Part shown: piece by piece, positions 53,332-60,739 of the stretch | How positions within the stretch are numbered: position 1 is the stretch's first letter | Layout: the number at the start of each line of letters is the position of its first letter | NCBI RefSeq assembly: GCF_023016265.1 | Contig: NZ_CP095412.1 | Span: 2,604,001 to 2,668,000 of the forward strand | Direction of reading: 5' to 3' | Origin: Blastococcus sp. PRF04-17 | Lineage (GTDB): Bacteria; Actinomycetota; Actinomycetes; Mycobacteriales; Geodermatophilaceae | DNA: 64,000 nucleotides | Program-made: the position numbers and the translations under genes | The notes under the pieces: model-generated | Told to the model about the DNA's origin: nothing | The model's input: the letters and a program-made list of their open reading frames with translations, nothing else | The model's database searches: none

Positions 53332-54127
53332 GGCCGCCCCCGACCGTGGCTGCCGGCGCAAGCACGGATGCCGCCGGTGGCGGCGTCAGCCGGGATTCGT
53401 GCGCCGCAGCGAACTCGACCAACCGGGTCGCGACCGTCCGCGCGGCCCGCAACAGCGCCGACTGCGCGAACAGCCGGCCGGCCGGCGCGCCATCACTGAG
53501 CACCGCCGCCGACTTCGCGTCCCGCGGCAACGATCCGACGACCGGCACGCCGAGCGCCTCACCGATCTCCCGCTCCCCGTACGGCTCCCCCGGCCCGACC
53601 ACCAACGCGGCCAGCACGCCCGCGCGTCTGTCCCCCTCCCGAAGTTCGGCAATCGCCTGCGTACCCGCACGTACGGCGCGCAGCGTGGAACCGGTGACCA
53701 CCACCACCGCGGCAGCCCGACCAACCACGGCGGCCGGGAAGTGCTCCGCCCGCAGCCGCCCGCAGTCCGCCAGCACATCCACGGCGCCGTCCTCCACCGA
53801 GGCCAACACGGTCGCCAAGCGATCCCAGTCCACATGGCGGGCAACCGCCGGATCAGCCAGGCCCGGCAGCAGCCGCGCCCGTCCCTCCTCGTCGAGTCGC
53901 AATAGCCGAGTCTCTAGGTGCCCGGCAAGCCCACCCCGCCGGGCCACGAGCGCCAGGTCGGCCAGCCCGCCGGCGGACACCTCGCCACGGCCGTAGCCCG
54001 CCAACACGTCCCCACCGGCCGGATCGAGCTCGGCCAGCACCACCGGCCCCGGCCAGGACAGCGCCAGCGCCAGCCCGCTGGTGGTTACACCGGGTGCCCC
54101 CTTGGCCGAACACAGCGCGATCAACAC
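53321..54127 (-). CDS. tadZ: TadZ/CpaE-like ParA ATPase
   Basis: A 268-residue ParA-family protein that should place the Tad machinery. The P-loop is CSAKGAPGVTTSGLALAL, a TadZ-like variant without the usual GKT lysine. ELDPAGGDVLAGYG and VVVVTGSTLRAVRAGTQAIA follow. The start ATG at 54127 is 15 nt after the SAF gene stop; the end overlaps tadA by 11 nt. Confidence 0.8.
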   Translation of the reverse strand: MLIALCSAKGAPGVTTSGLALALSWPGPVVLAELDPAGGDVLAGYGRGEVSAGGLADLALVARRGGLAGHLETRLLRLDEEGRARLLPGLADPAVARHVDWDRLATVLASVEDGAVDVLADCGRLRAEHFPAAVVGRAAAVVVVTGSTLRAVRAGTQAIAELREGDRRAGVLAALVVGPGEPYGEREIGEALGVPVVGSLPRDAKSAAVLSDGAPAGRLFAQSALLRAARTVATRLVEFAAAHESRLTPPPAASVLAPAATVGGGRVR

Positions 54128-54142
54128 GGGCAGCCACCTCGC

Positions 54143-54826
54143 CTAGCCGGCCACCACGACGATGGCGATCAAACCGGCAGCGGCGCGGGCGGCGACGTCC
54201 GGCCCGTCGGCTGCATCGACGAGCACGTCGACCACCCGCAGCCCGTCGGTTCCGGGCGGACCGGTCTGCACCACGGTCGCCTCAACTACGCCCGCGGCTC
54301 CCACCTCGGCCGCGGCCGGAACACTGCCCCCGGCCACGGGCACCAGAAGGACGTCATCGCCCGGGCGCAGCGGGGTCACTGGCAGCTGCACCGTCGAGAC
54401 TCCGACCCCGACCAGCTGCTGGCCGGGAGCCGGAAGGCGCTGATCGGTCAGCGCGTCACGGGTGAGCAGCGAACCCGGCGTCAGGGTGGTCGCCGCGATC
54501 AGGCCGATAACCTGATCACGCTCGGAGTACGGAATCGGCGCCAAAGCGGGATCCGCCGGGATCCGCGACTCCACGAGGTCTGCAGCGGTGATGCTCTGGC
54601 CCCAGGGCACCTCCCGCGCGATCGCGATCACCGGGGACGTCTGCCCCAGCGACGTCGCCAGATAGGCCGCCCCAAGCGCACCGAGGATCACCATAGTCAC
54701 GGCGAGGGCCAGCAGGGCCGGGCGGCGGCGGCGGCGCGGTGGCGGCAGGACCGGCGCCCGAGGCAGTCCGTTGACCGCCGCGGAGGGTTGTTCGGCGCTG
54801 GTCTTCGGCGGCTGCGTGGCGGTCAT
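54143..54826 (-). CDS. SAF-domain protein, CpaB/RcpC-like
   Basis: A 227-residue protein with an N-terminal membrane helix (RPALLALAVTMVILGALGAA followed by YLATSL) and a SAF domain (VPWGQSITAADLVESRIPAD; TTLTPGSLLTRDAL), as in CpaB/RcpC of Tad pili. The arginine-rich stretch before the helix fixes its orientation. The ATG at 54826 overlaps the previous gene as ATGA. Confidence 0.8.
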   Translation of the reverse strand: MTATQPPKTSAEQPSAAVNGLPRAPVLPPPRRRRRPALLALAVTMVILGALGAAYLATSLGQTSPVIAIAREVPWGQSITAADLVESRIPADPALAPIPYSERDQVIGLIAATTLTPGSLLTRDALTDQRLPAPGQQLVGVGVSTVQLPVTPLRPGDDVLLVPVAGGSVPAAAEVGAAGVVEATVVQTGPPGTDGLRVVDVLVDAADGPDVAARAAAGLIAIVVVAG

Positions 54827-55731
54827 CGGCTTCCCCCGTCCTGATTGAGGACGTGCAGTTCGCCGACGAACAGCTCCGCCGACGAGGACAGCTCCAGGGT
54901 CTCCGTCCCGGACAGTCCGCCGCCGGACCAGGTGATCGTCCATGTGCTGGTCGCGGTGATCGGCCACGGCCCACGACCGGGCACGTGCCGGCTCGACGCC
55001 TGGGCAAAGACGTGGCCGCAGTCCGGGGAAGGACCCTCCACACCCGGGGTGTACGGCGTCCCGGCTCCACAGACCACCGTGGTGCCGTCCCCCATGTCCC
55101 AGGTGACCTGGCTCACCTCACCCACGGCGGTTACAGACACTCCTCCCGCTGCTGCGGTCGCCCGGGCGGGGCCGGTGCTTTCCGGGCTGCGCTCAACCCA
55201 CATCCAGATGGGCAGGCCCACGAGGCCACTCGCTGATCCCGGGGGCGGCGCCATCCTGATCTCCGGTCCCCGTAGCGGCATCGAGGAGATCGCCTGCTGC
55301 GCGAGGACGCGGGGATCGACAACAGGATCGGGAGGGGAACTTGTCCCATTGGCGAGAAAGATCAGGCCCGACCACTCGCCGGAACCCCAGCCGGCCGGGC
55401 GCGGGCATGTGAACGCCCAGATCATGCCGTCTTCTGGTCGGTGCCCAGCCCAGACCGGGTGCCCGATCCACGGCTGCGGATTGGCTACTGCGCGCGTGCA
55501 TTGGTCTTGCGGGGACGCACCACCACCCCCACCCGGCGCCCCGCCGGCGCCGTTGCCGCCGTCGTTATTGCTGCCTCCCGGCGTCGACACCCAGAGCATG
55601 CAGGCGCCGGTGCGGGGGTTGGTCCTGGAGCACTCGACGCCCGGATCTGCTGCGGCGATCCCGGGAGATGTCGCGCCGATCAACACGGGCGCTGTGACGA
55701 TTACCGCCAAACCGGAGAGGCCTTTCAGCAT
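54823..55731 (-). CDS. Secreted protein of the Tad block
   Basis: A 302-residue protein with a signal peptide (MLKGLSGLAVIVTAPVLIGA, cleavage likely after AAA near 28) and a Gly-rich segment. The C-terminal part (TWDMGDGTTVVCGAGTPYTP; ATSTWTITWSGGGLSGT) resembles PKD-like domains of secreted proteins often placed first in actinobacterial Tad/conjugation clusters. Cysteines suggest disulfides. Exact function unknown. Confidence 0.7.
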   Translation of the reverse strand: MLKGLSGLAVIVTAPVLIGATSPGIAAADPGVECSRTNPRTGACMLWVSTPGGSNNDGGNGAGGAPGGGGGASPQDQCTRAVANPQPWIGHPVWAGHRPEDGMIWAFTCPRPAGWGSGEWSGLIFLANGTSSPPDPVVDPRVLAQQAISSMPLRGPEIRMAPPPGSASGLVGLPIWMWVERSPESTGPARATAAAGGVSVTAVGEVSQVTWDMGDGTTVVCGAGTPYTPGVEGPSPDCGHVFAQASSRHVPGRGPWPITATSTWTITWSGGGLSGTETLELSSSAELFVGELHVLNQDGGSR

Positions 55732-56321
55732 GGCTCGTCCGGCCGTGGCTCGAGCGTGGTCACCAACCAGGGCTCACGGGGCTCCGCGACGTACTGGACG
55801 ACGGTGATGTCCCACACGTAGCGAGGCGGGGTCCCAGGAGGCACTACCTCGCCGGTCTCGACGTTGACCGTCTGGGCGCTCTGACTGTCGTAGCAGCCAG
55901 TGATCCTTACGCTCGGCCCCTCCGGCGCAGCCAGATCCACGCTGGTGACCCTGAGATCTACAGCAGAGTCACCCTCTTGGCGGAGCCCGAGGGTGGCGTA
56001 TTCCCGCACGGACTGAACGGTGACAAGGGCCGCCGGATCGGCGGCATACCGACGAATCTCGGGCTCCCAGTCCCGAGCATTGGGCTCACGACTCGCCGCG
56101 TCACTGATCTCAAGCAGGCCATGAAAGGCCTGGGTGGCGGCCTCAGCCGCTTCTTCCTCGGGAGTTGGGGCCTCTGATGTCACAGCAGGGGACGTCATGG
56201 TGGACGAAGGAGCCGACCCGACGCTCGGCGACGCCTGGTCCGGGCCATCCAGGCCGCTACACGCCGCCAGGGCCAGGGCTGCGCCGAGAAGGGTGAGAAC
56301 AACCGGCCGCCGCACCATCAT
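55725..56321 (-). CDS. Lipoprotein
   Basis: A 198-residue exported protein with a lipobox (VVLTLLGAALALAACSG, Cys21) and a Ser/Thr/Glu-rich linker. The outside domain (DAASREPNARDWEPEIRRYA; VRITGCYDSQSAQTVNVETG) looks like the NTF2-like lipoproteins found with conjugation genes. It is the first gene of the Tad block and overlaps the secreted protein gene by 7 nt. Confidence 0.75.
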   Translation of the reverse strand: MMVRRPVVLTLLGAALALAACSGLDGPDQASPSVGSAPSSTMTSPAVTSEAPTPEEEAAEAATQAFHGLLEISDAASREPNARDWEPEIRRYAADPAALVTVQSVREYATLGLRQEGDSAVDLRVTSVDLAAPEGPSVRITGCYDSQSAQTVNVETGEVVPPGTPPRYVWDITVVQYVAEPREPWLVTTLEPRPDEPC

Positions 56322-56611
56322 TACGCCCAGGCGACGTCGATCCGCCGGCCCCGGCCGTCAGCGAGCCGCTGGTGGCCCTCAGGCCTTCGCACGGGCTCCG
56401 TCTGGGGTTGATCGTCGATCGGGATGTGCGGCCGGCCGCTGATGGAAACGGCGGCCACCGCAACGCGGAGCACGCTCGAGCACGCCATGGCACCTCCCCG
56501 TAACGCGGTGGCGGGAAGTTACCACCAATGGCGTTCGGTAGCGTAACCCCTTCCTCCAGTAAGTCTCCAGTTCTGCCAGCGAGTCCCAGGTCCTCCAGTG
56601 ACCCGCCGAGT

Positions 56612-57064
56612 TCAGTCGCTGGAGGTGGCCAAGGCAGCATGATCGCTTCGTGAGCGACGGATGGCTGCCTCGACCCGTGTTGGGTCCACGCCGAGAACCT
56701 GAGCTACAGCGGCCACGAGAGTTGGTGAGGACTCGGTGCCCGGACGTCCGTCCTCTAGGCGCACGTACGTCATCACGGACACACTCGGCGCCCCCATCTC
56801 GTTTGTGGCAAGTCCGGCCGCAACCCGAAGCGCCGCGAGGGGCGGGTCGTTGGCGTCGACGTCGAGCAGGTACAGCGGCTCCACACCGACCGCAGCCGCC
56901 AGCCGGGGCACCAAGCGAGGCCGCGGATGCTCGAGCCCCATCTCCCAGACCCGGATACGCGCCGGGCTCGAAAGCTCCAGTCTGGTCGCCAGTTGATCTC
57001 TGGTCAGCCCCAGGGCCTCGCGTGCAGCCTGCAGGCGGTCGCCTCGAAGCAACGGCCGCGCCAC
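56612..57064 (-). CDS. XRE-family transcriptional regulator
   Basis: A 150-residue protein with an N-terminal XRE helix-turn-helix (LQAAREALGLTRDQLATRLE; ARIRVWEMGLEHPRP) and a second, similar helical repeat in the C-terminal half (VMTYVRLEDGRPGTESSP; VAAVAQVLGVDPTRVEAAI). It lies between the Tad block on its own strand and the divergent xis-int genes, the usual place for an ICE transfer-or-excision switch. Target sites are unknown, but two inverted repeats lie ahead of xis. Confidence 0.8.
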   Translation of the reverse strand: MARPLLRGDRLQAAREALGLTRDQLATRLELSSPARIRVWEMGLEHPRPRLVPRLAAAVGVEPLYLLDVDANDPPLAALRVAAGLATNEMGAPSVSVMTYVRLEDGRPGTESSPTLVAAVAQVLGVDPTRVEAAIRRSRSDHAALATSSD

Positions 57065-57493
57065 GGCAGCCCCCTATCACCCGTTCGGTGGACACCGCCT
57101 GTGGCGCTGAACCCTAGCGCCCACCGCCCGCCGCAAATCCACAGCGCCTCTTCGCCCCGCGCCGGGCGCTCGCCCGGCGATGGACACGACAACAAACCCA
57201 AGGTGGACGTCCAACCCGTGCTTTCTGCAGCACCGGCCAGTCGGCCTCGCGACCGACGAACCGGAGAAGAACCGGGGAGAAACCGGAGACCTCTGTGCGC
57301 GGCCACTCTGGTCGTCGGGACAGCGCAACACCGGCCACGGCCTGCATCCGCTTGGACGAGGCGCCTCCCACGTCGATACGGCAGAAAAGCCGGAGATCGC
57401 CCTCCACCATCGTCCACGAGGGTCGAAGGGAACCCTTCCGCACGCCACGCCGCCTTGGGCGAGCGATAGCGCTCGCCAGATCAGGAGAGCGAG
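57065..57493. other. Divergent control region between regulator and xis
   Basis: No gene is seen. The region holds the leaders of the XRE gene (minus) and of xis-int (plus). Two inverted repeats stand close to xis: GAAGGG-AA-CCCTTC at 57425-57438 and GGCGAGCG-ATAG-CGCTCGCC at 57458-57477. Confidence 0.45.
57458..57477. promoter_or_regulatory. Inverted repeat before xis
   Basis: Perfect 8-bp arms with a 4-bp spacer (GGCGAGCG, then CGCTCGCC) end 16 bp before the xis ATG and just ahead of its AGGAG ribosome site (57483-57487). The position suits a repressor site or a hairpin masking translation start. Confidence 0.5.
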
Positions 57494-57784
57494 ATGAGCG
57501 ACCCCCAGCGGGAGATCTGGGCGGGTGACCCGCTACTGCTCACCCCCGAGGAGGCGGCACGAGTCCTCCGAGTCGGCCGCACCACGGTGTACGCCCTGCT
57601 GAAGGCCGGCGACCTGACTCCGGTTCATATCGGGCGCAGCTGCCGCCTGTCTCGCGCGGAGCTGGAGCGGTACGTCAAGCAGCTGGAGGCTCGTTCGCCG
57701 CGAACACCGAACGGGCGCCGGCGGACGAGCAGGGGTCAGAACGGAGTCCTCGACCTCATCCACAACCCGCCGGACGGCACCTGA
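57494..57784 (+). CDS. xis: Excisionase-like MerR/HTH_17 protein
   Basis: A 96-residue protein with the excisionase DNA-binding pattern LTPEEAARVLRVGRTTVYAL followed by LKAGDLTPVHIGRSCRLSRA and ELERYV. Proteins like this steer the integrase towards excision. AGGAG 6 nt before the ATG supports the start. It lies upstream of the integrase on the same strand. Confidence 0.85.
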   Translation: MSDPQREIWAGDPLLLTPEEAARVLRVGRTTVYALLKAGDLTPVHIGRSCRLSRAELERYVKQLEARSPRTPNGRRRTSRGQNGVLDLIHNPPDGT

Positions 57785-57864
57785 CCTGTGCACATCTCCG
57801 CGTCGGTGACGGACCGCCTCGCCACACTCAGTACGGCCTGACAGGGCGACGAAGGGAGCAGGCG

Positions 57865-58026
57865 ATGACACAACTGCCGTGGACGGGCGACGCAGCACGG
57901 CCCGGATGCACGTCGCATGACGGCGGGCGGGAAGACGAGACAACGACGCTGGCAACAACCGCCCGATGGCTGATCACCGCGGTCCGGCCTAGCAGCCGCC
58001 TAGTGCACCGGAGGCGAGGGCAGTGA
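57865..58026 (+). CDS. Small ORF coupled to the integrase
   Basis: A 53-codon frame (MTQLPWTGDAARPGCTSHDG) with GAAGGGAG before its ATG. Its stop overlaps the integrase start as GTGA (58023-58026), the same coupling seen elsewhere in the element. It has no recognised domain; translation could help initiate the integrase. Confidence 0.4.
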   Translation: MTQLPWTGDAARPGCTSHDGGREDETTTLATTARWLITAVRPSSRLVHRRRGQ

Positions 58027-59228
58027 CCCGGCGCGCAGCGAGCGGCGAGTCCTCGATCGTCAAGGGCGCCGACGGCCGGTTCCACGGGTACGTGTCCATG
58101 GGGCTCAAGGAGGGTGGCAAGCGGGACCGGCGCCACGTCGCCTCTCTCAGGCGCGCGGCCGTCGTCCGCATGGTCCGCGAGCTGGAGGAGCAACGCGACG
58201 CCGGCATCCGCCTGGCCGGCGGACGCACGATGACCGTCGAGCAGTGGCTAGAGCACTGGCTGACTGCCATCGCGGTGCGGCGCCTCCGCCCCAAGACATA
58301 TGAGAACTACTCGTGCAACGTCCGGCGACACCTCGTGCGGCTGCTCGGACATCACCGTCTGGACCGGCTGCAGCCCGAACACGTCGAGGCGGCCTGGGGC
58401 CAGCTCTCGGCAGAGGGTCTGTCCCCGGCCACGGTGCTCCTCAATCACCGCATTCTGTCGCGGGCGCTGACGGTCGCCTTGCAGCGCGGCCGGGTGGCCC
58501 GCAACGTCGCCACGCTGGTCGACGCGCCGTCCGCCGCCCGGGGAGAGGTGCAGCCGCTGACCGCTGCAGAAGCCAGGAGGCTTCTGCAGAGCGCCAAGGA
58601 TTTGCCCAACGGCGCCCGCTGGTCGGTAGCCCTTGCGCTCGGCCTTCGACAAGGCGAGGCACTCGGGCTGCTGTGGGATGCCGTCGACCTCGACGCCGGC
58701 ACCCTCACCGTCCGCCGGGCGCTGCAGCGGCGCGCCTGGCAGCACGGCTGCGCCCAGCCTTGCGGACGGAAGCGGGCAGTGGAGTGTCCGCAGCGCCGCG
58801 GCGGCGGCCTGGTCCTCGTAGAGCCCAAGAGCCGCGCCGGCCGCCGGACGATCAAGCTGCCTGACGCGCTGCGGGACGCGCTGCGGAGTCACCGGGCGTG
58901 GCAGGCTGAACGGCGCCTCTCCGCCGGAAACGTATGGGAGGAGGGCGGCTACGTCTTCTGCCAGCCGAACGGGCGGCCCATCGACGCGCGACGGGACTGG
59001 CTCGACTGGAAGGCGCTCCTGAAGGCGGCCGGCGTCCGGGACGCCCGATTGCACGACGCTCGGCACACAGCGGCTACGTTACTGCTCCAGCAAGGAGTGG
59101 CGGCCCGGGTGGCGATGGAGATGCTCGGGCACTCGCAGATCAGCCTGACACTCGGCACCTATTCCCACGTGGTGCCGGAGCTCGCCCAGGATGCCGCAGA
59201 CCGGATCGGCGCAGCGCTGTGGGGATGA
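58023..59228 (+). CDS. int: Tyrosine-family site-specific integrase
   Basis: A 401-residue integrase that recombines the ICE with its tRNA site. The N-terminal AP2-like/SAM-like arm domains lie at about 1-165 (MTVEQWLEHWLTAIAVRRLR). The catalytic domain has Arg in LALGLRQGEALGLLWDAVDL, Lys in KSRAGRRTIKLPDA, HDARHTAA (HxxR), LGHSQISLTLGTYSHVV (His and the nucleophile Tyr). A Cys-rich insertion (HGCAQPCGRKRAVECP) sits between the first Arg and the Lys, as in many actinobacterial integrases. It ends about 95 bp from the tRNA 3' end. Confidence 0.95.
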   Translation: MTRRAASGESSIVKGADGRFHGYVSMGLKEGGKRDRRHVASLRRAAVVRMVRELEEQRDAGIRLAGGRTMTVEQWLEHWLTAIAVRRLRPKTYENYSCNVRRHLVRLLGHHRLDRLQPEHVEAAWGQLSAEGLSPATVLLNHRILSRALTVALQRGRVARNVATLVDAPSAARGEVQPLTAAEARRLLQSAKDLPNGARWSVALALGLRQGEALGLLWDAVDLDAGTLTVRRALQRRAWQHGCAQPCGRKRAVECPQRRGGGLVLVEPKSRAGRRTIKLPDALRDALRSHRAWQAERRLSAGNVWEEGGYVFCQPNGRPIDARRDWLDWKALLKAAGVRDARLHDARHTAATLLLQQGVAARVAMEMLGHSQISLTLGTYSHVVPELAQDAADRIGAALWG

Positions 59229-59322
59229 AGCACTGCCCCGAGCGCGGTGGTTGGCACACACGCTGGCACACAGGTCGCCTCACCGGTCGCCCAACCCGGA
59301 ACGTTCTTGCTGGTCGAAACGG

Positions 59323-59360
59323 AGCCGCCTGTCGGAATCGAACCGACGACCTTCTCATTA
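59323..59360. other. Likely right attachment site of the ICE
   Basis: The integrase ends 95 bp away and the tRNA 3' half adjoins it, the usual layout of tRNA-targeted ICEs. The exact core cannot be defined because the matching left copy is not in the window; the limits given here are approximate. Confidence 0.5.
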
Positions 59361-59395
59361 CGAGTGAGATGCTCTACCGACTGAGCTAAGGCGGC
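59323..59395 (-). tRNA. tRNA-Thr (anticodon CGT)
   Basis: The minus strand folds into a full cloverleaf: acceptor GCCGCCT pairs with AGGCGGC, the D-arm begins AGCTCAGTCGGTAGAGC, the anticodon loop is CTCGTAA with anticodon CGT, and the T-arm is GTCGGTTCGATTCCGAC. Its 3' end faces the integrase, so the tRNA 3' half is the likely attachment site. CCA is not encoded. Confidence 0.9.
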
Positions 59396-59434
59396 GGACG
59401 TGCGCGCCACAGCCTACGTCACCGCCGGGCGCCG

Positions 59435-59472
59435 ACCGCGCAGGGCCTGGACAACCGCGCAGGGCCTGGACA
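59435..59472. repeat. Two tandem 19-bp repeats
   Basis: ACCGCGCAGGGCCTGGACA occurs twice head to tail (59435-59453 and 59454-59472) in the gap between the tRNA gene and holB. A third partial copy may follow. No function can be assigned. Confidence 0.7.
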
Positions 59473-59560
59473 CCTGCGCCGACGCGGCGAGTGTCGGGTT
59501 GCGGCCCCCTGCAGGGTCCCGGCGCGAGCCTGCGAGCGCTGGGGAGCAGGGGGTCCTTCT

Positions 59561-60739
59561 TCAGACGGGCAGGCGCAGCGCGACGGTGAGCGCCTCGAGA
59601 GCGATCCGCGGCTTGACGTTCTGCTCCAGCGCCAGGCGGCAGGCCAGGACGGCGTCGATCCGGCGCAGCGCCCCCTCGGCGCCGAGCCGGCGGGCGAGCT
59701 CCCCGGCGTCGGCGCGGCGGTCCGGATGCAGCAGCTGCACCGGTTCGCCGCCCGCGGCCAGCACGAGGGCGTCGCGGTAGAGACCGGCCAGGTCGACCAG
59801 CGCCCGGTCGAGCGAGTCGCGGCCCAGGCGGGTGGCCCGCGACTTCTGCCTGCGCTCGAGCTCCTTGAGCTGCGCCGCTCCCCCGCGGCTGGCCGCGATG
59901 CCCGGGCCGCGGGCACCGAAGCCGAGACTGGCCTTGGTCGCCTCCGTCTCGGCCGCGTCGAGCACCGACGTCGCGGCCTCGGTCTCCTCCTCGGCCGCGC
60001 CGACCAGGTCGTCGGCCGCGTCGAGGCAGGCGGCCAGCGAGACGAGCGCCAGCGGCACGTCGAGCACCGCCTTGCGGGCGAGCCGGGCGTCCTCGTCACG
60101 GGCGAGCCGGCGCGCGCGACCGACGTGGCCCCCCGATGCCGCGGCCGACCAGGCCGCCAGCGCCGGGTCCACGCCGTCGCGGCGGACGAGGACGTCGGCG
60201 ATGTCGTCGACCCGAGGCGTCCGGAGGCCGACGACGCGGCAGCGGGACCGGATCGTCACCGGGACGTCGTCGGGGTGCAGGCTGGGCGCGCAGAGCAGGA
60301 ACACCGTCCGGGGTGGCGGCTCCTCGATCATCTTGAGCACGGCGTTGGCCGCGGATTCGGTCATGCGGTCGGCGTCCTCGACCACGATCACCTGCCACCG
60401 TCCGCCCGACGGTGCCCGACCGGCCACCCGCACCAGGTCGCGCGCCTCCTTGGCGCCGATCGACAGCCCGTCGGGAACGATCACGTGCACGTCCGCGTGG
60501 GTGCCGGCCAGCACCGTCCGGCACTCGTGGCACGTGCCGTCTCCCCCGTCGGGGCACTGCAGGGCGGCGGCGAACGCGCGGGCCGCCACCGAACGGCCGG
60601 AGCCCGGTGGGCCGGTGAACAGCCACGCGTGGGTCATCGCCGCCGGATCGGCCACCGCCGCACGCAGCTCGGCGACCACCGCGGGCTGGCCGATGACCTG
60701 CTCCCAGACGCCCTCGGGCGCCGCGACCGCGCTGCTCAC
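59561..60739 (-). CDS. holB: DNA polymerase III delta' subunit
   Basis: A 392-residue clamp-loader subunit. Walker A is variant (LFTGPPGSGRSVAARAF), as in actinobacterial delta'. The zinc site is CPDGGDGTCHEC, followed by VIVVEDADRMTESAANAVLK and then MIEEPPPRTVFLL, and the SRC motif is IRSRCRVVGL. GTG at 60739 overlaps the tmk stop as GTGA. Chromosomal housekeeping gene, outside the ICE. Confidence 0.9.
   Translation of the reverse strand: MSSAVAAPEGVWEQVIGQPAVVAELRAAVADPAAMTHAWLFTGPPGSGRSVAARAFAAALQCPDGGDGTCHECRTVLAGTHADVHVIVPDGLSIGAKEARDLVRVAGRAPSGGRWQVIVVEDADRMTESAANAVLKMIEEPPPRTVFLLCAPSLHPDDVPVTIRSRCRVVGLRTPRVDDIADVLVRRDGVDPALAAWSAAASGGHVGRARRLARDEDARLARKAVLDVPLALVSLAACLDAADDLVGAAEEETEAATSVLDAAETEATKASLGFGARGPGIAASRGGAAQLKELERRQKSRATRLGRDSLDRALVDLAGLYRDALVLAAGGEPVQLLHPDRRADAGELARRLGAEGALRRIDAVLACRLALEQNVKPRIALEALTVALRLPV

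Larger units (their letters stand above)
1..59395. mobile_element. Integrative and conjugative element (left end outside window)
   Basis: The whole block from the left edge to the tRNA-Thr gene is read as one ICE. It carries a tyrosine integrase abutting a tRNA 3' end, an excisionase-like gene, an XRE regulator, a type IV secretion gene set, a coupling protein, a Tad pilus block and a MobF relaxase, with defence genes and insertion sequences between them. I found no second copy of the tRNA 3' end in the window, so the left boundary lies beyond base 1. That the relaxase and the far-right integrase belong to the same element is an inference from gene content; a composite of two elements is possible. 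Confidence 0.7.
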
